A DNA stretch of 64,000 nucleotides from an uncultured Bacteroidota bacterium (GCA_938008665.1 CALLKA010000126.1:4859-68858), one strand, 5' to 3'; positions 27,860 to 37,966 are shown, counted from the first letter of the stretch. The notes: generated by a model not told the origin, from the sequence alone. Made by a program: numbers and translations.

Positions 27860-27908
27860 CGGAGTCGTTAACACAGTTCTCAAATCAATGAATGTGTTAA
27901 CGACTCCG
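27860..27908 (+). terminator. Second terminator hairpin between convergent thioredoxin-fold genes
   Basis: CGGAGTCGTTAACACA (27860-27875) pairs over 16 bases with its exact reverse complement (27893-27908) across a 17-base loop. TTCTTTTT follows on the plus strand. The convergent minus-strand gene ends at 27915. Confidence 0.75.
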
Positions 27909-27914
27909 TTCTTT

Positions 27915-28475
27915 TTAATTTAACCAGTCGTATTTTTTTGCATTCAAAGCGTCTGGTGTCCAGCTTTCAAAAAATTCAAAAACTTTTTCTTTGCTGTAAT
28001 TCTTATCTTTTTCCAAATAGCCACTGTTTTGCGTATGCAGTCGTTTTCCTTTCGCATCTAATATTACAAATACAGGAAAACCAAATCGAGCAGGGTATTC
28101 ATATTTTTCCTGAATGCTTTTATTTTTATTTTCTTTTGAATAGTTTACATGCACTACTACATAACTGGCTTTCATAATGGAGTCAATTTTTTTATCACTG
28201 GTCGTAAAGGCATTAAATCGTGCGCACCAAATACACCAATTGCCCCCCATTTGTAAAAAAATATGTTTGCCTTCCTTTGCTGCTATTTTTTCAGCAGCTT
28301 TAATCGCAGAATCCACATTTTCATAAGGATTATATAGATTAAAAGTTTTCATGTCTGGTTCTATATACTTTGTTTCAGTTGGCTTTGCAGGTGCTAACTT
28401 AATTAGTGGCGTAGTTTGTTGTGCGTTAGTTTGTACTATGCCTAGTACAAATAGGATCAAAAAAAGATTTTTCAT
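27915..28475 (-). CDS. Secreted thioredoxin family protein (DUF255-like)
   Basis: A 186-residue exported thioredoxin-fold protein. The signal peptide is residues 1-18 (ending TNAQ). The redox motif is WCIWC in GGNWCIWCARFNAF, and the cis-Pro lies in FGFPVFVILDAKG. The region VVHVNYSKENKN between them is typical of the Thioredoxin_7/DUF255 type. It probably acts as a periplasmic disulfide reductase or as a relay for the TlpA-like protein, with which it converges. Downstream on the same strand nothing follows before the terminators; upstream, 39 bases away, is the end of the VPS10-like paralogue 2, so these two may share a transcript. Confidence 0.88.
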   Translation of the reverse strand: MKNLFLILFVLGIVQTNAQQTTPLIKLAPAKPTETKYIEPDMKTFNLYNPYENVDSAIKAAEKIAAKEGKHIFLQMGGNWCIWCARFNAFTTSDKKIDSIMKASYVVVHVNYSKENKNKSIQEKYEYPARFGFPVFVILDAKGKRLHTQNSGYLEKDKNYSKEKVFEFFESWTPDALNAKKYDWLN

Positions 28476-28514
28476 AAGTTGATTTAATTAAGTGAGTATA
28501 TTTTATAAAAGAGT

Positions 28515-31500
28515 TTACCATTTGTTTTGAATAGCTTCGATACTTGTGTTTTTATACAATGTATTAAATTCAGTTATAGCTGTATTAATGCCTTGTACTT
28601 TTTCCTTTTCATTTTTCCATTGTACTTGTAAATCAGCTAATTTATTTTTTACCCCTTGTGTTACCCTAGGATCACTTATATCTATTAATCCTTTTAAATA
28701 AAAAAAGTCAACATTTAATTTACTTGGCCAATTAATTACATCCTGTCCGTTTTGAGTTCGGCTTTCAATAATAGCGCTTTCCCAAGCATCAATCTTTTTA
28801 ATTAAACTATCGGCCGCGCTTGTAATTACTTTTGCTGATTCAACTTTACCTAATGTTTCGCTATAGTATTGTAATTGCTTTTTAATTCCTCGAAGATTGT
28901 TTACTGTGGTATGTATGTTGCTGATAGTGGCAGTAATGTTTTCTAATAATAATTGCTGCTCCTGCCAATCAAGATCAGTGACTTTAATATTAGGATTAGG
29001 TAACACAGTGATTTTTGTTTCAACGACTTCCTTTTTATATTTTAATTGCGCTTTATATTTACCGGGAGGTACTGCATATCCACTATAACTTCCTAATACA
29101 AAGGCACCATTCACATCAGGAGAAAGATCATCTGTTCGAAAATCCCATAAAAATCTATTGTGTCCCTCATTATCACTCAGCTTGGTTTTTGGGGAAGGTC
29201 CGCCTGGGTATTTTTTATAATTTTCGTCATCGACATTTGTATATGTACGTATCAGTTTTCCTTGATCTGAAATAATAGATAGAATCACAGTATCCTTTTC
29301 ACCCAACTTAGGTAAATAATAATCCACAATAACCCCCTCGGGCGCATTTTGTCCGATGGTTGCATTTTTTTCAGGTAGTCCATTTCCAGCGCCGTATTTA
29401 TAAGCATTTTTAGGTGTAATGATTGTAGGTACTGATATGCTGTTAAAATTAGCATTTTGTTGAATGGCGCTAATATCATCCAGAATCCAAAACGCACGTC
29501 CTGCTGTTGCTGCAACTAAATCATTATCGCGTATCATTAAATCAGTAATAGGGACAATAGGTAAATTTAGTTGAAATGGTTTCCAGGTTGTTCCTGCATC
29601 ATTTGAAATATAAAATCCTCTTTCACTACCTGCATATAATATATTTTTATTTTTATTATCTTCTCTAATCACTTTTACGAAGTCGTCATTTTTTATTCCA
29701 ATATTAATTTTTGTCCAAGTTTTTCCATTGTCGGTAGTTTTATAGGTATAGGATGCATAATCATTAAATTTATATCTAGTAGCACTTATGTATACCACTC
29801 CTTGTTCAAAACGAGACACCTCGATACTGTTAATTTGCGATTCTTGTAAATCAACGGGTGTAATATTTTGCCAATTTTTTCCTGCGTCAGTTGTTACATA
29901 TACTAAGCCACAATCACTACCTGTATAGATCGTATTTGCATCTAGTGGGGATTCTTTTACATAAAAGATGGTATTATAATTTTCGCCACCAGCACCTTCG
30001 TTGGTGAAAGGTACACCACCAGGACCTTGTTTAGATTTGTCATTTCTAGTTAAGTCAGGACTTATTACTTCCCAGTTAAATCCGCCATTGCTTGTTTTTA
30101 GTAAAACATTTCCTGCGTGATAAATTATTTTCGGGTTATGTATTGAAGTAACAATTGGCGCATTCCAATTAAAACGATATTTCATCTCCTTGGGTTGTAT
30201 CGCTAAATTTAAACTTGGATAGGCTTGAATATCTTTTATCTCATTTGTCTTAGTGTTTAATACTTCAATGTATCCTTGATAACAGCCCCCATAAACGAGT
30301 AATGGATCGTTAGGATCAAAACTTAAATAAGCGGATTCACAACCTGCGCCATAATTCCAGTCTCGTTCGGTGATCGCACCCGTATTATTTCTGCTTGCAA
30401 TGATCACGGATGAGTTGTCTTGTTGGCCACCATATACTTTATAGGGGAATGTGTTGTCCGTATTTACTCTGTAGAATTGAGCGGTGGGTTGATTCATAAT
30501 AGATGACCAAGTTTTCGCTTGGTCATATGTAATTTCACCTCCGCCATCATCGCCTAATCCAATGATATTATTGTTCTTTGGATGAATCCATAAATCGTGG
30601 GTATCTCCATGACCCACTTTTACATTTGAAAATGTTTTTCCGCCATCTATTGATTTCATCATTGGTGCGTTCAACACATAAACGATATTTTCATTTTTAG
30701 TATCCGCATATACTTTCATATAGTACCATGAACGCGATGAAATATCTTGATTGTTTGAAAGTAAAGCCCAGCTTTTTCCACCATCATCTGATCGGTATAA
30801 TCCTGATTTCTTTTTTTCTGATTCTACTATTGCAAAAACACGATTTGAATTTACCCTCGAAACACTAATACCCATTTTACCTAAGTTGTTAGGTAGCCCT
30901 TCCGTTAACTTAGTCCAAGTTTCACCTTCGTCTACTGATTTCCAAAGCGAAGAACCTTTACCGCCACTTGACACTGTCCAAGGAAAACGACGGTGTTCCC
31001 AAGCAGCAGCATATAATATTCGTGGATTATTCATGTCCATAGATAATGAGGCGATACCGGTGCTATCATTAATATATAAAACCTTTTTCCAATGTGCGCC
31101 CCCATCTGTACTTTTAAAAACACCTCGTTCATTATTAGGACCATGCACTGTGCCTTGTGCACCAACATAAACGATATCAGGATTCGTTGGATGAATACAT
31201 ATTTCAGAAATATGTCTAGATTGTTCTAAACCTATATTTTTCCAAGTACTCCCACCATCCACACTTTTGTAAACCCCGTCTCCATAGCTAGTCATTACGC
31301 CACGAACCGCATGTTCTCCAGTACCTACATACAATACATTTGGATCTGACTCAGACACCGCAATATCCCCAATAGAACCGACCTTGAAATAGCCGTCTGA
31401 AATATTTTTCCAACTGATTCCACCATCATTCGTTGTCCAAACACCGCCACCAGTATATCCTGCGTAAAACTTTTTTTCTTGTTGGATAACTCCAGTTATG

Positions 31501-31676
31501 GTGTTGGCCCTTCCTCCTCTAAAGGGGCCAATATTTCTCCATTGTAAATTTTTAAAAATGGAATCAGGAACAGTGTTAACCGACGGTGTTGACACAATCG
31601 GAGACACCGCTTTTTTTCGTTGTGCTATAGCCCCCAAGGTGATGAACATTAGACAAACAAGGAATATGTTTTTCAT
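28515..31676 (-). CDS. VPS10/sortilin-like beta-propeller protein (paralogue 2)
   Basis: A secreted 1053-residue protein with a signal peptide (residues 1-18, ending AIAQ). It shares its whole layout with the protein at 17575: IGPFRGGR at the start, a long series of BNR/Asp-box repeats (VYKSVDGGSTWKNIG, VFKSTDGGAHWKKV, LWKSVDEGETWTKL, LYRSDDGGKSWALL), [10 protein letters not shown], and [11 protein letters not shown] propeller-to-sandwich change occurs near residue 750, and the C terminus is helical. The two are roughly half identical by eye. The short N-terminal linker here is richer in Ser/Val (VSPIVSTPSVNTV). As with its paralogue, an enzymatic activity is not supported by visible catalytic residues. 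It is divergent from the M14 carboxypeptidase gene, with an inverted repeat in between. Confidence 0.85.
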   Translation of the reverse strand: MKNIFLVCLMFITLGAIAQRKKAVSPIVSTPSVNTVPDSIFKNLQWRNIGPFRGGRANTITGVIQQEKKFYAGYTGGGVWTTNDGGISWKNISDGYFKVGSIGDIAVSESDPNVLYVGTGEHAVRGVMTSYGDGVYKSVDGGSTWKNIGLEQSRHISEICIHPTNPDIVYVGAQGTVHGPNNERGVFKSTDGGAHWKKVLYINDSTGIASLSMDMNNPRILYAAAWEHRRFPWTVSSGGKGSSLWKSVDEGETWTKLTEGLPNNLGKMGISVSRVNSNRVFAIVESEKKKSGLYRSDDGGKSWALLSNNQDISSRSWYYMKVYADTKNENIVYVLNAPMMKSIDGGKTFSNVKVGHGDTHDLWIHPKNNNIIGLGDDGGGEITYDQAKTWSSIMNQPTAQFYRVNTDNTFPYKVYGGQQDNSSVIIASRNNTGAITERDWNYGAGCESAYLSFDPNDPLLVYGGCYQGYIEVLNTKTNEIKDIQAYPSLNLAIQPKEMKYRFNWNAPIVTSIHNPKIIYHAGNVLLKTSNGGFNWEVISPDLTRNDKSKQGPGGVPFTNEGAGGENYNTIFYVKESPLDANTIYTGSDCGLVYVTTDAGKNWQNITPVDLQESQINSIEVSRFEQGVVYISATRYKFNDYASYTYKTTDNGKTWTKINIGIKNDDFVKVIREDNKNKNILYAGSERGFYISNDAGTTWKPFQLNLPIVPITDLMIRDNDLVAATAGRAFWILDDISAIQQNANFNSISVPTIITPKNAYKYGAGNGLPEKNATIGQNAPEGVIVDYYLPKLGEKDTVILSIISDQGKLIRTYTNVDDENYKKYPGGPSPKTKLSDNEGHNRFLWDFRTDDLSPDVNGAFVLGSYSGYAVPPGKYKAQLKYKKEVVETKITVLPNPNIKVTDLDWQEQQLLLENITATISNIHTTVNNLRGIKKQLQYYSETLGKVESAKVITSAADSLIKKIDAWESAIIESRTQNGQDVINWPSKLNVDFFYLKGLIDISDPRVTQGVKNKLADLQVQWKNEKEKVQGINTAITEFNTLYKNTSIEAIQNKW

Positions 31677-31722
31677 ATTTGTTTTTTATGCAGATGATGA
31701 ATAAGTAAATACTTTTTTAAAT

Positions 31723-31747
31723 GTTGTTCATGAGTAAAATGAACAAC
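31723..31747. promoter_or_regulatory. Inverted repeat in the VPS10-like/M14 divergent promoter region
   Basis: GTTGTTCAT (31723-31731) and ATGAACAAC (31739-31747) are a perfect 9-base inverted repeat with a 7-base spacer GAGTAAA. It is 47 bases upstream of the minus-strand VPS10-like start codon and 145 bases upstream of the plus-strand peptidase. It has the size and symmetry of an operator for a dimeric regulator. A near -7 box, TACTTTG at 31837, may serve the peptidase. Confidence 0.45.
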
Positions 31748-31891
31748 GAAAGTAATTTACAAAAAAGACCGCATTATTTGTATAAAAAATTATGAATTAT
31801 TCGTAATTGATAAGTAAAAATTTTAAATTGCCCCAATACTTTGAAATATTAATATCGACAAGGTTATTTATTATCATTATAAACATTGTTT

Positions 31892-34582
31892 ATGCGTAAA
31901 ATTATTATCTTATTTAGCTTTTTTATTAGCACACAATTATTTGTGCAAGCACAAAATGTGCCAACGCCAAAATCGCATTTTGGATTTAGTATTGGCGACA
32001 ATTATCACTTGGCCACTTTTACGCAAACCGAAGCCTACCTAAAAAAAATAGCGGGTACTTCAAAAAAAGTAAAATTACAAGTCATTGGAAAAACCGAAGA
32101 GGGGCGCAATCAATACATGGTTATTGTATCTGATCCAACCAATATAGCCAATCTAGAAAAATACAAATCCATTGCACAAAAATTAGCGCGTGCGGAAGAC
32201 CTAACCCCGGCCGAGGCAAAAAAACTATCTAATGAAGGAAAGGCGGTAGTGTGGATTGATGGCGGGTTACACGCAACGGAAGTAGTAGGTATTCATCAGT
32301 GGATAGAAACCCTGTATCAAATTATTACAAGAACAGATGAAGAAACAAATCGCATTTTAAAATCAACCATCATTTTATTTGTGCATGCAAATCCCGATGG
32401 ACAAGAATTAGTTTCCAATTGGTATATGCGCAATAGTGATACCTTAAAAAGAACAACTTCTGGTTTGCCAAGACTCTATCAAAAATATATTGGGCATGAT
32501 AATAATCGTGATTTTTTTATGACCAATATGAGCGAATCTAGAAACATGAGTGTGCAACAATATATAGAATGGATGCCACAAATTTTATACAATCATCATC
32601 AGACGGGTCCTCCAGGCACAGTGGTTGCTGGTCCTCCTTATCGTGATCCTTTTAATCACGTATATGATCCATTATTGATGACAGGTATTGATGCGTTAGG
32701 TGCTGCAATGAGTAGTCGCTTGAATACAGAAAACAAACCAGGATATACGATGAAAGGCGGCTCTGTATATTCAACTTGGTGGAATGGCGGATTGCGTACC
32801 ACCGCTTACTATCATAATATCATTGGCTTATTAACTGAAATTATTGGAAGCCCAACACCTTCAAGTATTCCTTTGGTCCCACAACGATTAATTCCGAATA
32901 GTGGACTTCCTAATCCTATCCTTCCACAAAAATGGTATTTCAAAAATTCAATTGATTATTCTATTTCATTAAACTATGCAGTATTAAATTATGCCGCTCG
33001 ATATAAAGATGAATTACTTTATAATATTTATACCATGGGGCGTCATAGTATTGAAGCAGGTAGTAAAGATAATTGGACACTATATCCAAAAAAATCAGAT
33101 GCGCTTAGTGAATTATTAAAAACAGAAAAGCCAACAGGTAAAATTGATTCATTTCAATTAGCTGTATTTAATAAAGTGTATAAAAATCCAGCCACACGTG
33201 ATCCACGAGGTTATATTATTCCTATTAATCAATCCACTACAGCAATTCAATTTGTAAATATTTTAATTAAAAGTGGTATTAAAGTACATCGTGCAAGTAC
33301 TGATTTTATGGTGGGCACAAAAAAATATTTAGCAGGCTCCTATATTGTAAAAACGAATCAAGCATTTCGTCCACATGTGTTAGATATGTTTGAACCACAG
33401 GATCATCCCAATGATTTTTTATATCCAGGAGGCCCACCTGTGCGTCCGTATGATGCAGCGGGCTGGACGCCTGCGTTTACGATGGGTATTGAGTTTGATA
33501 GAATATTAGATGATTTTACAGGACCTTTTGAGGCGTTGGCCTATGGCGAAATACAAAAACCAGTGGGTAAAATAATTAATGGCGTAAGTACAAATTATGG
33601 GTATACATTTTCAACAAAAGACAATGCATCATATATTGCTGTCAACGAATTATTAAATACTGGTGAAAGTATTTACAAAAGCAAGGAGCAATATTTTGTT
33701 CGACATTCGGATAAACTAAATAATTCAATAACAAAATTAAGTACAGATTATGGAATTGTTTTTACAAGTGTTACAACGCCACTAACTGATACTTTAAATA
33801 AAATACAACCTATTCGCATTGGACTTTGGGATAAGTATGGCGGTTCCATGTCATCGGGTTGGTTGCGATGGATTTTTGAACAATATCATTTTCCATTTAA
33901 ACTTATTTATGCAAAGGAAATTGATGCAGAAAACTTAAATGCCAACTATGATGTTTTAGTATTTGTTGAAGGCGCGATACCTGCTTTAAAGACGGAAGCA
34001 TCATTTTCTTTTGAAGAAAGAGCACCTAAGTTAGAAGAAGTACCGAAAGAATTTCAACATACATTAGGAAGTATCTCCGTAAATAAATCAATACCTGCAT
34101 TAAATAAATTTTTACAAAATGGTGGTAAAATTGTAACGATCGGATCAAGTGCGAATTTGGCTTATCATGTAAATGCGCCAGTAAAAAATGCACTTGTTGA
34201 AATGGTGGCAGGAAAAGAAAAAACATTGCCTGGTGAAAAATTTTATATCCCTGGAAGTGTATTGCAAGTAACACTCGATAATAATAATGTATCCAACTGG
34301 GGCATGAATGCAACTGCCGATGTGTATTTTAATGCAAGCCCTGTATTTAAATTATTACCCGATGCAATTGCGCAAAAGCAAATCACGCCTTTAGCTTGGT
34401 ATGCGAGCGCGAGTACCTTAAGAAGTGGTTGGGCATTTGGACAAGCCTATTTACAAGATGGAGTTGCAGCTTTCGAAACTAACGTTGGTAAGGGAAAATT
34501 GACTGTCTTTGGTCCAGAAATCACTTTTAGGGCGCAAACACATGGAAATTTCAAATTATTATTTAATCAATTGTATAAATAG
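31892..34582 (+). CDS. Secreted M14 family zinc carboxypeptidase
   Basis: An 896-residue exported peptidase. I start it at the ATG at 31892; the frame is open from a TTG two codons earlier. The signal peptide is residues 1-21 (ending VQAQ). The M14 catalytic domain is at ~25-400, with zinc ligands His127 and Glu130 in DGGLHATE. A third ligand is probably in the YNHHQTGPPGT block (a carboxypeptidase-type His after the core). VHANPDGQELVSNWYMRN is a conserved core strand of the subfamily. The long C-terminal part (~450-896) is a mix of linker and a GATase1-like domain (GGKIVTIGSSANLAYH), as seen in large Bacteroidota M14 proteins. It probably trims peptides outside the cytoplasm, with the S46 dipeptidyl peptidase. 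A terminator follows at 34616. Confidence 0.88.
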   Translation: MRKIIILFSFFISTQLFVQAQNVPTPKSHFGFSIGDNYHLATFTQTEAYLKKIAGTSKKVKLQVIGKTEEGRNQYMVIVSDPTNIANLEKYKSIAQKLARAEDLTPAEAKKLSNEGKAVVWIDGGLHATEVVGIHQWIETLYQIITRTDEETNRILKSTIILFVHANPDGQELVSNWYMRNSDTLKRTTSGLPRLYQKYIGHDNNRDFFMTNMSESRNMSVQQYIEWMPQILYNHHQTGPPGTVVAGPPYRDPFNHVYDPLLMTGIDALGAAMSSRLNTENKPGYTMKGGSVYSTWWNGGLRTTAYYHNIIGLLTEIIGSPTPSSIPLVPQRLIPNSGLPNPILPQKWYFKNSIDYSISLNYAVLNYAARYKDELLYNIYTMGRHSIEAGSKDNWTLYPKKSDALSELLKTEKPTGKIDSFQLAVFNKVYKNPATRDPRGYIIPINQSTTAIQFVNILIKSGIKVHRASTDFMVGTKKYLAGSYIVKTNQAFRPHVLDMFEPQDHPNDFLYPGGPPVRPYDAAGWTPAFTMGIEFDRILDDFTGPFEALAYGEIQKPVGKIINGVSTNYGYTFSTKDNASYIAVNELLNTGESIYKSKEQYFVRHSDKLNNSITKLSTDYGIVFTSVTTPLTDTLNKIQPIRIGLWDKYGGSMSSGWLRWIFEQYHFPFKLIYAKEIDAENLNANYDVLVFVEGAIPALKTEASFSFEERAPKLEEVPKEFQHTLGSISVNKSIPALNKFLQNGGKIVTIGSSANLAYHVNAPVKNALVEMVAGKEKTLPGEKFYIPGSVLQVTLDNNNVSNWGMNATADVYFNASPVFKLLPDAIAQKQITPLAWYASASTLRSGWAFGQAYLQDGVAAFETNVGKGKLTVFGPEITFRAQTHGNFKLLFNQLYK

Positions 34583-34615
34583 GCCTAGTTCTATCCATTT
34601 TTTATTCCAAAAGTC

Positions 34616-34648
34616 AAACACCTGTAAATCATTGATTTACAGGTGTTT
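34616..34648 (+). terminator. Intrinsic terminator of the M14 peptidase gene
   Basis: AAACACCTGTAAATCA (34616-34631) pairs perfectly over 16 bases with 34633-34648 across a single-base nominal loop; TT follows. Confidence 0.85.
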
Positions 34649-34723
34649 TTATGTAAAATAATAATCCTAAAGTCATAACCATGTATTAATTACACGAATT
34701 GACTGCCCTAATTCAGAGATTTT

Positions 34724-34740
34724 GGACTAGCGGACTAGCT
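34724..34740. promoter_or_regulatory. Tandem GGACTAGC repeat upstream of the SusC operon
   Basis: GGACTAGC occurs twice head to tail (34724-34731 and 34732-34739), 90 bases upstream of the SusC start at 34830. The second copy with its flanks reads CGGACTAGCT, which recurs exactly, in the same orientation to the downstream genes, ahead of the DUF1080 operon at 46841-46850. TAATTTTA near 34771 could be a -7 box. A regulator site is the likely meaning. Confidence 0.45.
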
Positions 34741-34829
34741 TACACGCATTAATATATAAGAAAATAGACATAATTTTAACCTGAAATTATGGCCAAATGC
34801 TATATTTTTTTAACAAAAGTTTACAATTT

Positions 34830-37800
34830 ATGCAAAACAAAGGATTATGCACTTTACTTCTGTTGCTCTTTTTAGGAGTGTCAGTAGCAAATGCACAACA
34901 AAAATCAGTTTCAGGTAAGGTTATCAATTCAGATAACAACCCATTGTCAAATGTGTCGGTTGTTATTAAAGGAACTAGAACGGCAACAACCACTGATAAC
35001 AATGGTAGCTTTTCAATCAGCGTTGCTTCAAACCAATCATTAAGCTTTAGCTTGGTTGGTTATGATACAAAAGAGGTTAGGGTTGGAAATTCAACAACGA
35101 TCAATGTAAAATTATCGGCAGTGGATAACACATTAGAAGATGTAGTTGTTACTGCGATGGATATTCGTCGTAATAAAAAAGAATTAGGATATTCGGCTCA
35201 AAGTGTAAAAGGTCAGGAATTAGCGGAAACACAACGTAATAATATTGTCAATAGTTTACAAGGTCGTATTGCGGGTTTAACGATTAATCCAACTTCAGGT
35301 TTAGCAGGTGCTAGTTCTCAAATAGTTTTAAGAGGATTTAATTCAATTGCATTAGATAACTCACCATTATTTATCATAGATGGTATCATCGTTGATAACC
35401 AATCTGTACAAGAAAATAATAGAAATACTGGTTATGCAACTAGTACCGGTCCTTCAAGAGAAAACAGATCAAACGATTACTCAAATCGTATTGCTGATTT
35501 GAATCCGAATGATGTTGAGTCGGTAACTGTATTGAAAGGGCCAGAAGCAACCGCATTGTATGGTAGCCAAGCAAGTTCGGGTGCGATTGTAATTACAACT
35601 AAAAAAGGAGCAAGTAGCGATGGTAAAATGAAAGTGAGCTATGATAATAGTTTTAGAACTTCAGTATATACAAGATATCCGAAAGTAATGACAGGGTATG
35701 ATGCAGGTACTAACGGTGTCCCAAGTGATATTTTTAGTTATTTTGGTCGTCCATTTACTGCAGATGTTCCTAAGTATGGCAACCTTAGATCTTTTTTTCA
35801 ACCAAGCACATCTCTAACACACAATATTTCAATTGAGCAAGGAACTGCGAAAAACTCAGTTAGATTATCTGGATCATTTTTGGATGAAAACTCGCCAGTA
35901 CCAAATAACAATTATAAAAAGTATAATTTAAGAGTAGTAACCAATCATAAAATTGGAAAAACTTTAGAAATTTCTCCAAGTATAAGTTTTATTAAAAGCG
36001 GAAATGATAAACCATTAAGAGGTGTTGGTGGTTATTTATTGAGCTTATTGGTTTGGCCAGAAGATGATAATGCAAAAAACTGGCAGGATGGAAGTGGGTT
36101 CAAAAAAACATTATTTAACTCAAATCCTAATGGTGAAGTTGACAACCCTTATTATAATGTGGAAAGAAACAGAAGTAAGGATGAATTAACAAGAAGTATT
36201 GCAACCCTAGCTGTTAACTATAATCCTACAAAATGGTTGTCGATAAGTGGTCGTGTAGGATATGACAATTACAGCCAATCTGGTTATACAAGATGGGATT
36301 CCTCATCTTATTTTTTAACAAGAGCTACTAAGGGGGCATTACAAAATTACTATCGTAATTTTTATGGATACAATCATACCCTTACTGCAACCGCTAAAAA
36401 AAGCTTTGGTAAAATTAATACCCGCTTGATGATCGGAAATATGTGGCAGGATTATGAGACACAAACCACTTCCGTATATGGTACCGATTTGTCTGACGTA
36501 AGTATTTTTGATAGTACTGTAACCAACCCGGTTACTAGAATTAGAAATAGTAATATGAATAGACAAGGTTTACCTAACTATAATATTAATAGACAAGCAG
36601 CTTATTTTGGTGAATTCTCTGTAAACTATGACACTAAAATATTCTTAACTTATTCTCATCGTTTTGAAGAGTCATCCATTTTTCCTAAAAAGAGCCGCGC
36701 TTATGATTACCCAGCTGGAAGTTTGAGTATCATTATGTCAGACATTTTCCCTTCAGTTAAAGACAAATTGAATTACTGGAAATTAAGAGGATCATTGGCG
36801 AGCACTGCGCGTTCAAGTGCACCTTATGCCAACCAGGCAATTTTAAATTTTAACACAGGAAGTGGTGCTGGATATTATTATGATTTTACAAACGCAAATC
36901 CTGAATTAGTGCCAGAGCGTCAAAAAACATTTGAGGTTGGTTCTGAATTTAGATTCAAAGGGAATCGCTTAAGTGCTGAAATTACTTATTACAAAACTCA
37001 AAATAAAAACCTAATTGCTGAAAATTTTAGAGCAAGTTATGGTACTGGTTTTGTATTGAATACCATTAATGTGGGCGCCAACGAAAACTCTGGTATTGAA
37101 ATGGTATTGGATTATCAAGTAATAAATAAAAAAGATTTCACTTGGAATACGCGTTTGAACTTTAACAGAATGCGTAATAAAGTAACAGAATTGCCATCGA
37201 GTGTACCAGAGTTTTACATTTCTGATACATGGCTTTATGGTAATGCGCGTGGTGGTTTAACATTAGGTAATCCTACTACCACTATTACTTCTTATGGATA
37301 TCAAAGAAACACAGCTGGAAGCATCTTAATTGATCCAGCAACAGGTTTACCATTGGTTGACCCTAACTTTAAAGTGAGAGGAGATAGAAATCCTAATTTT
37401 ACATTAGGATGGATAAATAATATCACTTACAAAGATTTAAGAGTTTCATTTTTATGGGATTTAAGAGTTGGTGGCGATATATTTAATGCGACTGAAATGT
37501 ATATGACATTAATTGGTCGTAGTCAAAGATCAGTGGATAGGATGACACCAAGAGTGGTAGCAGGTGTATTAAAAGATGGTTTAGAAAACTCTGCAAACCC
37601 TACTTCAAACAGTATTGCGGTAGTTCCTTACTATCAACAAACCTATTACACATCTATGCCGGAAGAAGAGTTCATCCAAAAAAATGTGAATGCGTTTAGA
37701 TTAAGAGATATCACGTTTAACTACAACATTAAAAAATTCATGACTGAAGGTATTGCTAAGTACACTAAAACTTTCTCCGTGTTTTTAACTGTTAATGATG

Positions 37801-37946
37801 CAATCCTTATCACTAATTACAAAGGCGCTGATCCTGCTGTCGGTGGAGTATCTGCAGGTAGCCGTGGTGTTGGTGCTTTTGGATTTGATTATGGAAATAT
37901 GGGTGCGCCCGTTAGTTTTAACATGGGAATTAGAACCACTTTTTAA
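34830..37946 (+). CDS. SusC/RagA family TonB-dependent transporter
   Basis: An outer-membrane TonB-dependent receptor of 1038 residues when started at the ATG at 34830, which sits directly before the signal peptide (MQNKGLCTLLLLLFLGVSVA). An ATG 11 codons upstream is also in frame but would bury the signal. Domains: CarboxypepD_reg-like, ~25-105 (KSVSGKVINSDNNPLSNVSV, DNNGSFSIS); plug, ~115-230 (QIVLRGFNSIALDNSPLFII, IADLNPNDVESVTVLKGPEA, ALYGSQASSGAIVITTKKG); then a 22-strand barrel ending in Phe (MGIRTTF), the outer-membrane insertion signal. With its SusD partner 20 bases downstream it imports an oligosaccharide or peptide. It has no N-terminal STN domain, so no anti-sigma signalling is expected. 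No regulator gene sits next to it. Confidence 0.95.
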   Translation: MQNKGLCTLLLLLFLGVSVANAQQKSVSGKVINSDNNPLSNVSVVIKGTRTATTTDNNGSFSISVASNQSLSFSLVGYDTKEVRVGNSTTINVKLSAVDNTLEDVVVTAMDIRRNKKELGYSAQSVKGQELAETQRNNIVNSLQGRIAGLTINPTSGLAGASSQIVLRGFNSIALDNSPLFIIDGIIVDNQSVQENNRNTGYATSTGPSRENRSNDYSNRIADLNPNDVESVTVLKGPEATALYGSQASSGAIVITTKKGASSDGKMKVSYDNSFRTSVYTRYPKVMTGYDAGTNGVPSDIFSYFGRPFTADVPKYGNLRSFFQPSTSLTHNISIEQGTAKNSVRLSGSFLDENSPVPNNNYKKYNLRVVTNHKIGKTLEISPSISFIKSGNDKPLRGVGGYLLSLLVWPEDDNAKNWQDGSGFKKTLFNSNPNGEVDNPYYNVERNRSKDELTRSIATLAVNYNPTKWLSISGRVGYDNYSQSGYTRWDSSSYFLTRATKGALQNYYRNFYGYNHTLTATAKKSFGKINTRLMIGNMWQDYETQTTSVYGTDLSDVSIFDSTVTNPVTRIRNSNMNRQGLPNYNINRQAAYFGEFSVNYDTKIFLTYSHRFEESSIFPKKSRAYDYPAGSLSIIMSDIFPSVKDKLNYWKLRGSLASTARSSAPYANQAILNFNTGSGAGYYYDFTNANPELVPERQKTFEVGSEFRFKGNRLSAEITYYKTQNKNLIAENFRASYGTGFVLNTINVGANENSGIEMVLDYQVINKKDFTWNTRLNFNRMRNKVTELPSSVPEFYISDTWLYGNARGGLTLGNPTTTITSYGYQRNTAGSILIDPATGLPLVDPNFKVRGDRNPNFTLGWINNITYKDLRVSFLWDLRVGGDIFNATEMYMTLIGRSQRSVDRMTPRVVAGVLKDGLENSANPTSNSIAVVPYYQQTYYTSMPEEEFIQKNVNAFRLRDITFNYNIKKFMTEGIAKYTKTFSVFLTVNDAILITNYKGADPAVGGVSAGSRGVGAFGFDYGNMGAPVSFNMGIRTTF

Positions 37947-37966
37947 TCTTTTTAATATTGAATAAT

